Shown here one piece after another: positions 7,057-14,285 of a stretch of DNA of 37,163 nucleotides. The notes under the pieces are model-generated. The model did not search any database, was not told where the DNA came from, and saw only the letters and a list, made by a program, of their open reading frames with translations. Within the stretch, counting starts at the first letter, position 1, and each line of letters begins with the position of its first letter. The DNA comes from Bacteroidales bacterium (GTDB lineage Bacteria; Bacteroidota; Bacteroidia; Bacteroidales; VadinHA17): contig JALOMO010000018.1 in the NCBI GenBank assembly GCA_025455395.1, positions 1 through 37,163 of the forward strand, in the 5' to 3' direction. The position numbers and the translations under genes are program-made.

Positions 7057-7946
7057 CTTAACATATAGTTGAATCTCAATATTGCTGGAGCCTTGTTCCG
7101 CCCCTCATTTGATATTAGCATGTCTCCGTTTTCAAAGAAAGAAATGCCTTCAGGCATATTGAATATATCCTTATCCAGCTTTTCAATCTGTTTTATTCTC
7201 CCGTTTACATCGAAAACAAACAGCATTCCGGTAGAAGCTGATAAAACATATAGATCATTCGTGAGAGGGTGTATCCCTACTGCCGATGGTCTGATCCTGA
7301 TTTTATTGTCATCTCCGGAAGACTTAATGTTATTATCGGCAGCGAATTTTTTTATCTCTTTCAGATTCAGCTCAAGCACCGGCTTGTTAAGAAGTGTTTC
7401 TGATCGCAGGTCAAACCCGTAGACCGGATGCTTTCCATCATTTTCGGACTCCTTTCCCGGATTATGCTTTGGCACAACCAGGAGCCTGTTGTTTTTACGA
7501 TCGTAGCAGAGTCCTTCATTGTTATGCGGAGGGATTCCGACAGAGTAACTCTTCTTCAGTGAACCGGAAGATCCCTCAGGCAATACACGGAACAAAACGC
7601 CATCACTTCTCAGTACATAAAATACCTCGCCGACACGGGTCAGTCCCTCATAATCTCCAGGATAATGAAAGAATATCTGATCTCTTATCTCACCCTTTAT
7701 CAAGTCAACAACAAAGATGACACCATTCTCATCCTGAACACAGGCTACGGAGGTCGAATCAATTAATGCAATGCCTGACACCTCATGAAGAACCGGTGGA
7801 AGCTTTATTACCCGGTCAGGTTCAGACAGATTATATCCTGTTGCCTTAATGCTTTTATCATCTGACGGAGGGTTAGCTTCATCAGCTGAATTTATACAGT
7901 TGAACAAATTCATACAAAACACAAAACAAAGGCCCAACTTTATCAT
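7053..7946 (-). CDS. SdiA-regulated-like beta-propeller, exported
   Basis: 297 residues with an export signal (hydrophobic 3-16); Cys17 may be a lipidation site, but LFNC is an atypical lipobox. The body matches the SdiA-regulated family, a six-bladed propeller-like fold: EVSGIALID (55-63), DENGVIFVVDL (72-82), GDYEGL (97-102), later NEGLCYD, and MPEGISFF with a terminal NEGRN. Proteins of this kind are annotated as phytase-like or SdiA-regulated, with no proven reaction. It overlaps the CotH-like gene by 4 bp and so belongs to that unit. There are 88 bp before the next upstream gene on the same strand and no clear promoter. Confidence 0.7.
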   Translation of the reverse strand: MIKLGLCFVFCMNLFNCINSADEANPPSDDKSIKATGYNLSEPDRVIKLPPVLHEVSGIALIDSTSVACVQDENGVIFVVDLIKGEIRDQIFFHYPGDYEGLTRVGEVFYVLRSDGVLFRVLPEGSSGSLKKSYSVGIPPHNNEGLCYDRKNNRLLVVPKHNPGKESENDGKHPVYGFDLRSETLLNKPVLELNLKEIKKFAADNNIKSSGDDNKIRIRPSAVGIHPLTNDLYVLSASTGMLFVFDVNGRIKQIEKLDKDIFNMPEGISFFENGDMLISNEGRNKAPAILRFNYMLR

Positions 7947-8034
7947 TTCAGCAGCACTATCTTCTATTTAAATTAACATCATGGTAAATAGCTGGCAAAG
8001 TCATTGTATCCGGGTCTATAGGTATTATCGTTGA

Positions 8035-11000
8035 TCACTCCCATGTTATTACAGAAAGTCTCTTCTTCCCATCCATCTTAACTGTCAGGCAGTTCTCAAA
8101 CTGTATGTGTGTAACATACTTCCCCTGTCTGATGACTTTCTGTTTCCTTAGAATTTCCCAGTTCAAAATGGAGTTGTTATGATTATGCTGAACCGAGAAA
8201 TAGCCGACATTCATTGATGTGACATTGTGAAAGAAGTGCGATCCGGAGGAGGCATCCAGTGGAAAGTCCTCCAGCCCTGTCTCAATAATAATTTTTGCGT
8301 TACATATCTGTGGCCATGTAACAGGAATGCCTATCCATCTGTCGCGAGTACCCCACCGGCCAGGGCCAAGGAGTATATATTGCCTGTTGGCTCCTATCAT
8401 ATCATCATTGAACTCATCTATCTCTGCAGCAATTTCAATGGTTTTGGATTTATCAAAGTTCTCCTTATCAACATAAATCACATCCCGGATGTTATTGATC
8501 ATTCCATTGCCCATACTTTTCTCTGTAAACAGTAAAATATGTGACTTATCAATCTCGTCCACGTTAACATCATAGTCAACAGAGGCCCCTATAATGGGTT
8601 TAATCTGCAGCAGGTAAAACGATGCCTTATAATCCTTATCCTTTGCCAGGTCAATTGCAAACTCAATCTCAACCGGAGTGCCCAGCGCCTCCTTCACAAT
8701 ATCAAGAATCTCCACCAGCGAGTCTGCCAGTGGTATATAACCATATTTAAGAATATCAGCAAAGTTTATGACTCTTGGTCCGGGCTTGTCTATGCCCGGG
8801 TAAATGGTCTTATTTTCAGCTGAATATACTGATGCACAGTGTTTAATTACTCCATGACGCTCTGCATCATCCATGTTTAAGCGAACTAACCCGACAGTAT
8901 CGCCTTCCAGGAGATTAAACTCCTTCTTATCCAGATCAATAGCCAGAAGCTCAACCTGCGAATTTAAAAACTGATCCTTCGGAGAATTGTTTTCGAGGTT
9001 CGGATATTTAGGTGAAAACCTGAAGGCCTTTTCTCCTTCAACAACGTAAGTCCCCAGGCCAACCGCAATGACAGCAAATCCATCTTCAGGCTGCATGTAA
9101 CCGTAAGGGTAATAGTTGTATGACTGGCTGACACCACTTATATGAGGGTAATAAGTATTTTCGAATTGCTCCCCAACAACCTCCTGGATTATTACTGCCA
9201 TCTTTTCTTCCTCGATCTTGTAGCTGATGGCGCTTATATAACTGCGTGCAGTATCGGAATATATGGATGCATACACCAGTTTGATCGCATCCATCAGTTG
9301 TTGCAGCCTGACTTCAATATCTGCATTTATGTTTGGAAGCAGATACGTTTCAAAGATTCCGGCAAAAGGCTGCATCAGGGAATCTTCAAAGAGCCCTGAT
9401 GATCTTACGGCCAATGGTTTTGTGATTCTTTCAAGTATAATCCGAAGTTTTCTCTCCAACGCATCAGATAGCTTCCCCCTTGTAAAGAGTCTTTTTATTT
9501 TTTCGTAACTGGTTTCAGAAATTATCTTGTCTCTTAATTTATTGTTATCCAGAAAGTCCTCAAACTCCTGGGTCCCTATTATAAATGTCCGCGGGGCTTT
9601 AAGATTAATGCCATGGACATAATTTGAAATATCAAAATTATATATCAGCGTGTGAATAAAGGCCAGCCCCCTCCCCTTGCCCCCGAGCGCTCCCGGAGAT
9701 AACTGAATAATATTGCTTTCTTCGAGTATCAGGGTCTCATCAAATTCAACAATTTTGCCCTTGTTCTTCTCATATTTCAGTTTCTTCACGATGTCTACAA
9801 GGTAATCGCGAAGACCCTCTGCATTCCTGAAATCGCTGATTTTTTTGGGTGCGATCTCCCGTGCGAGCTGAATTTCGCCCCTGGCAGTAAGCCACAATGA
9901 AAAATGATTTTTCTTCGCATGATAAAGAAGCGTTTCTGTCGGGATTGACTGAAGCTGCTCCTCAAACTCATTCATATTCTTGGCAATGCCGATAGTCCCT
10001 CCCTTCTCATCCTTGTAAATGAAATCGCCGAATCCGAGATTGTAGCTGATGAAGTTTCTTATGTCCTGAGCCAGGGTATCAGAGTCCTTGTATATGAACA
10101 CACAGTTAAGCTCCTCAGCCTTCTTCTCATTTTCCCTGTCTGACGACTGTATAATAGTCGGAAGATCGGGAATTTCACTTTTTACATAGTTTACCAGGTC
10201 AAACCCCGCATTCTCTTCAAATCTATCCTCCTTCTGGAACTTCACATCAGTGATCAGACAAAGAAGGAATTCATTGTATTTATTAAAGATGCTTACTGCC
10301 TCTTCGTATGTCGATGCCATGAGTATTTTGGGGCGAACCCTCAGACGCAGCACTTTGTACAATTCGTCCATGGTGCTGACATCCTCTATAATACGCCTCG
10401 TCTGCTCCATTACGCAATGATACAACAGAGGGATATAACGCGAATAATATTTTGCCGAATCCTCAACAAGAAGGATTATTCGGCTGTAACCAATTTTGGT
10501 GTCATTCTCTACATTAACATAATCCTCAAGCTGTTTGACCATTGCAAAAAAGATCCTCGAATCGCCATTCCAGACAAAAACATTGTCGATAAGATTTGTC
10601 CTTTTCTGCTCACTCTGAAAGAATTCAATGTATTGGTTATTATTCAACAACAGATAAATAGGGATGTACTTGTACAGAGACTTCAGTTTCTGTGCTATTT
10701 CCATCGGCGTTTTCTTATCCACGCCCACCATGATAATTATTAAGTCGAAATGCTTCAGGTATAACTTCTCAAGCGACTCTTCATAGGACGAAACTCCTGT
10801 AATCCTTGGTATTGAAGTTAAGTTCAACTGGTAATAAACACCCAGAATATAATCTGAGAATTTACCTTCGCGCTCCAGACTGTAGGCATCATAGAGATTT
10901 GATATGATCAGTATCTCCTTTACCTTGAATTTCATCAGATCATGAAAGATGTCACGATCATAGTTGTTTTTCTCGAGGAAGTTCTGAAGCAGTTTTCGCT

Positions 11001-12705
11001 TGTTAAGGAGGAAATCCTTGGCCGCCTCGAATTTTTGCTTGAGCTCCTCATCTGCCCGGTATTTCCTGATGGCAACCTCACCCTGCAGAGTGTTTAAATA
11101 GTTGCATATTAATGTTGAAATATTGTTTATCAGATCTCTCTCTTCCTTCATAAACGGACCTTCGTCTATTTCAGGAAACTCCTTGGTATAGTAGACCTCT
11201 ACTTCTCCTATTTTATCGTCTATAGTAAGAAAGGGCTGACGTTGGCGCCACTTCGTGGTTGTGAAGCTTGGAGACAGGTATTCTTCTCCGTCATAGGTTA
11301 TCCGGGCAACAGTATAGTCCGGATACTGCCACGCATCTGGCATAATGTAAACAATCTGCTTCAGGGCATTTTCAACGGACTTTTCAGACTGAAGAATCGA
11401 GGTGGTTTGATTTATGCATGATAATTCCTTAATACGCTCTGTTTTCTCGTACATTATCTTCTTCAGTCCCTTCTCGGTAGCTATGGCTTTATCAAGACCA
11501 TAAATCACGTTAATGAACCCCGATATTAATAAGGCAAGAGTTTCAACAAATTGTTTTTCCTCATCAAGGAAAGGTTCATCATCTGCTAATAACTCCTTAC
11601 TTGAATAAACCTGTATCAACCCTCTTTTTCCCGAGATGGTTTTGAAGAACACCTTAATACTTACCTGGCTTTCAATAAGCTCTTCTGTGGAAAAGTCCCT
11701 TTCATCATACCTGATGCGGCAGCTGATCTGGTCAGGATATCTGAATGCTTTTGGAATAAGCTCTAGAGTCTTGTTGAGGGTGGTCTCTATTGACAGCCCG
11801 TTCCTGAGTACCTTCGATATCTCATTGATGCAGGCAAAAACTCTGTTATACTCCTTTGCATCACCGCTTTGTATATCTTTCCTTGCAGCAGGATGCTCCA
11901 ACACATTACCCTTAATTATATTCAGGAAACCGGTAATTAAATTTGCCAGATTTGCCAGTAACTCCTCCTCAGATTTCGGGTTGAAGTCCTTATCGCCCAA
12001 CGGAAATCCTTTCAGATAAAAGAATTCGATAGTTCCTGGTTTGCTGTCAATAGTGGTAAAATCTTCCTTTAAGCTCCATTCATATTCTTCGATATTCTTG
12101 TCAGAACTCAGGTATTCCTTACTGTCATAAACAATCCTGGCTACTGCATACTCAGGATAGTTCCATGATTTTGGCATATCCTTGCAAATCTGCTGAAGAG
12201 TCTCCTCTATATTCTTCTCTTCGTTAAGAACACGAGAGTGTTCCAGCTTTATTTCAGAATCTTCTTCAATGGCATCAGATTGCTCAACTGCGTGCTGGGA
12301 GTTTAAATAGTTGCAGACAATTGTGGCTATGTTTTCAAGCAATTGTCGCTCCTCGGCAAGAAAAGGCCCTTCATCTGCCTTAGGGAATTGTTTTACATAA
12401 AAGATATCTATTGCACCCCACTTCTTATCGAAAGTCTCAAAAATTTGTTTCTGGATCCACCGGGTCTCTTTAAAATTCTCCTGCCGGTATTCCCGGCCAT
12501 CATATTTTATTCGTGCATAAGCATATTCCGAGAACTGCCATGCCTTCGGAATTTCTTTGGCAATTTCATGCAATGTATCTTCAACCGGATTCTTTTTGTT
12601 GATTATTTTATTAATGACGTAAATAAGAGACAATCCTTTCTGGCTTTGGATTTTTTCTGCCAGAAGCTTCTGCATTTCCTTCTGTAAATGCGATACATTT
12701 TCCAT
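8035..12705 (-). CDS. Giant GAF4-receiver-PPDK_N sensor/ATP-grasp protein
   Basis: 1556 residues, apparently cytosolic (no signal peptide or membrane helix). Four tandem GAF-like repeats occupy about 15-136, 150-262, 283-403 and 420-540; each contains P-x-A/S-W/F-x-x-P/S-(D/E)-Y, A-R-I-x-YD and a late F-x-x-EE motif. A degenerate receiver-like domain (596-690) follows, then a fuller receiver (741-890) with LLVEDS (745-750), acceptor-type D820 in LITD, S854 and K873. The rest is the PEP synthase/PPDK N-terminal ATP-binding domain: GALGGKGRGLAF (1005-1016) and RSSGLFEDS (1101-1109) with QPFAG. The phosphohistidine and PEP/pyruvate barrel domains are absent, so it cannot be a complete PEP synthase. 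It is divergent from gdhA and paralogous to the protein at 14286-17240. A signal-responsive phosphotransfer role is inference. Confidence 0.8.
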   Translation of the reverse strand: MENVSHLQKEMQKLLAEKIQSQKGLSLIYVINKIINKKNPVEDTLHEIAKEIPKAWQFSEYAYARIKYDGREYRQENFKETRWIQKQIFETFDKKWGAIDIFYVKQFPKADEGPFLAEERQLLENIATIVCNYLNSQHAVEQSDAIEEDSEIKLEHSRVLNEEKNIEETLQQICKDMPKSWNYPEYAVARIVYDSKEYLSSDKNIEEYEWSLKEDFTTIDSKPGTIEFFYLKGFPLGDKDFNPKSEEELLANLANLITGFLNIIKGNVLEHPAARKDIQSGDAKEYNRVFACINEISKVLRNGLSIETTLNKTLELIPKAFRYPDQISCRIRYDERDFSTEELIESQVSIKVFFKTISGKRGLIQVYSSKELLADDEPFLDEEKQFVETLALLISGFINVIYGLDKAIATEKGLKKIMYEKTERIKELSCINQTTSILQSEKSVENALKQIVYIMPDAWQYPDYTVARITYDGEEYLSPSFTTTKWRQRQPFLTIDDKIGEVEVYYTKEFPEIDEGPFMKEERDLINNISTLICNYLNTLQGEVAIRKYRADEELKQKFEAAKDFLLNKRKLLQNFLEKNNYDRDIFHDLMKFKVKEILIISNLYDAYSLEREGKFSDYILGVYYQLNLTSIPRITGVSSYEESLEKLYLKHFDLIIIMVGVDKKTPMEIAQKLKSLYKYIPIYLLLNNNQYIEFFQSEQKRTNLIDNVFVWNGDSRIFFAMVKQLEDYVNVENDTKIGYSRIILLVEDSAKYYSRYIPLLYHCVMEQTRRIIEDVSTMDELYKVLRLRVRPKILMASTYEEAVSIFNKYNEFLLCLITDVKFQKEDRFEENAGFDLVNYVKSEIPDLPTIIQSSDRENEKKAEELNCVFIYKDSDTLAQDIRNFISYNLGFGDFIYKDEKGGTIGIAKNMNEFEEQLQSIPTETLLYHAKKNHFSLWLTARGEIQLAREIAPKKISDFRNAEGLRDYLVDIVKKLKYEKNKGKIVEFDETLILEESNIIQLSPGALGGKGRGLAFIHTLIYNFDISNYVHGINLKAPRTFIIGTQEFEDFLDNNKLRDKIISETSYEKIKRLFTRGKLSDALERKLRIILERITKPLAVRSSGLFEDSLMQPFAGIFETYLLPNINADIEVRLQQLMDAIKLVYASIYSDTARSYISAISYKIEEEKMAVIIQEVVGEQFENTYYPHISGVSQSYNYYPYGYMQPEDGFAVIAVGLGTYVVEGEKAFRFSPKYPNLENNSPKDQFLNSQVELLAIDLDKKEFNLLEGDTVGLVRLNMDDAERHGVIKHCASVYSAENKTIYPGIDKPGPRVINFADILKYGYIPLADSLVEILDIVKEALGTPVEIEFAIDLAKDKDYKASFYLLQIKPIIGASVDYDVNVDEIDKSHILLFTEKSMGNGMINNIRDVIYVDKENFDKSKTIEIAAEIDEFNDDMIGANRQYILLGPGRWGTRDRWIGIPVTWPQICNAKIIIETGLEDFPLDASSGSHFFHNVTSMNVGYFSVQHNHNNSILNWEILRKQKVIRQGKYVTHIQFENCLTVKMDGKKRLSVITWE

Positions 12706-12815
12706 TTAATATGCGGTTCAGTTTTCTTTTTCTGTCAAAGCAGTGGGGTTCCGTCTTTCACAGTTAATTTGTTATGAAAGGTAAAAAAATAACCCGATAA
12801 TTTTTTAATGCTAAC

Positions 12816-12849
12816 TTGGAATTAATGGGAATATAATTATATATATTTG
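12816..12849 (+). promoter_or_regulatory. Bacteroidota promoter for gdhA
   Basis: TTG (12816-12818), 23 nt, then TATATTTG (12842-12849), an exact TANNTTTG -7 element. The ATG at 12888 lies about 32 nt after the expected transcription start. The 182-bp gap is shared with the divergent giant gene, for which no exact -7 element was found. Confidence 0.6.
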
Positions 12850-12887
12850 TTTATTGTCATCTTATAACCAATTAAAAACCAATAGCT

Positions 12888-14231
12888 ATGTCAAATTTAG
12901 TTGAAGAATTCATGAAGAAAATTATCGCCAAAAACCCCGGCGAGGTTGAGTTTCATCAGGCGGTAAAAGAGGTAACCGAGTCATTAATGCCATTTATTCA
13001 GGAGCACCCAAAGTACCAGCATGCCAAAATTCTGGAAAGAATCGCAGAGCCTGAAAGGATCATTATCTTCAGAGTACCCTGGGTTGATGATAAAGGTGAG
13101 ATTCAGGTAAACAGGGGCTACCGGATAGAAATGAACAGTGCCATCGGACCCTATAAAGGCGGATTGCGGTTCCATCCTACTGTTAATTTAAGTATACTTA
13201 AGTTTCTTGCTTTTGAGCAGGTATTCAAAAACAGTTTGACCACCCTGCCCATGGGCGGCGGTAAGGGAGGATCAGATTTCGATCCCAAAGAAAAAACTGA
13301 CAATGAGGTCATGCGCTTCTGTCAGTCATTCATGAGTGAATTAAGCAGGCACATTGGAGCAGATACTGATGTTCCGGCAGGTGATATAGGTGTTGGAGGC
13401 AGAGAGATTGGTTTTATGTTTGGTCAATATAAAAGACTCAGAAATGAATTCACGGGAGTCCTTACCGGTAAAGGGCTCGAATGGGGAGGCAGCCTCATCA
13501 GACCTGAAGCAACGGGATACGGCCAGGTATATTTTGCCGAGGAGATGCTTAACACCAGGGGCGATAGCCTGAAAAATAAGATCTGCACCGTTTCGGGCTC
13601 TGGCAATGTTGCCCAGTTTGCCACACAAAAGGCAATACAGATGGGCGCTAAAGTAGTTACTCTGTCTGACTCCGGTGGCTATATCCATGACCCTGATGGA
13701 ATTAACGAGGAAAAACTTGCATTTGTAATGAATCTTAAAAACGTAAAAAGAGGCAGAATAAAGGAATATGCAGACAAATACAAATGCACCTACGTTGAAG
13801 GAAAATCAACACCATGGGAAGTACCTTGCCATGTTGCCCTGCCATCAGCTACTCAAAATGAAATCTCCGGGGCTGATGCCGCATTACTGATCAAGAATGG
13901 TTGCTTTGTTGTCTCGGAAGGTGCTAATATGCCTTCTACTCCGGATGCTATTGATATCTTCCTCAAAAGCAAGATCCTGTATGGCCCGGGCAAAGCCGCA
14001 AATGCCGGTGGAGTTGCCACCTCAGGACTGGAAATGAGCCAGAACTCAATGCGTTTGTCATGGACCAGGCAGGAAGTTGACAGCCGTCTGCACCAAATAA
14101 TGAAAGATATCCATTCTACCTGCGTGAAATACGGGAAAGAGAAAGATGGATATATTAACTATGTCAATGGCGCTAATATCGGCGGATTTGTAAAAGTGGC
14201 TGAGGCCATGCTGGCACAGGGAATAGTCTAA
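12888..14231 (+). CDS. gdhA: NADP-type glutamate dehydrogenase
   Basis: 447 residues, the same length as the E. coli enzyme. It catalyses reductive amination of 2-oxoglutarate with ammonium to glutamate in the cytosol as a hexamer. Seen: substrate-binding IGPYKGGLRFHP (86-97), catalytic Lys126 in PMGGGKGG, Asp166 in DVPAGDIGVG, dinucleotide-binding GSGNVA (237-242), and VTLSDSGG, in which Ser after the Rossmann Asp region fits NADP preference. It has its own promoter. It is followed after 54 bp by the smaller receiver/ATP-grasp protein, and the larger one is divergent. That arrangement suggests the flanking proteins are linked to nitrogen assimilation. The enzyme call is near certain; coenzyme preference is from motif only. 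Confidence 0.97.
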   Translation: MSNLVEEFMKKIIAKNPGEVEFHQAVKEVTESLMPFIQEHPKYQHAKILERIAEPERIIIFRVPWVDDKGEIQVNRGYRIEMNSAIGPYKGGLRFHPTVNLSILKFLAFEQVFKNSLTTLPMGGGKGGSDFDPKEKTDNEVMRFCQSFMSELSRHIGADTDVPAGDIGVGGREIGFMFGQYKRLRNEFTGVLTGKGLEWGGSLIRPEATGYGQVYFAEEMLNTRGDSLKNKICTVSGSGNVAQFATQKAIQMGAKVVTLSDSGGYIHDPDGINEEKLAFVMNLKNVKRGRIKEYADKYKCTYVEGKSTPWEVPCHVALPSATQNEISGADAALLIKNGCFVVSEGANMPSTPDAIDIFLKSKILYGPGKAANAGGVATSGLEMSQNSMRLSWTRQEVDSRLHQIMKDIHSTCVKYGKEKDGYINYVNGANIGGFVKVAEAMLAQGIV

Positions 14232-14285
14232 CATTCAACTCTTTATTCCTTTGGTAAATGATCCTCTTTTGCATATGGACAGGTA

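Noticed and set aside
8035..12705. Calling the 1556-aa protein phosphoenolpyruvate synthase
   Set aside because: Only the nucleotide-binding domain is present; the phosphohistidine and PEP/pyruvate domains are missing.
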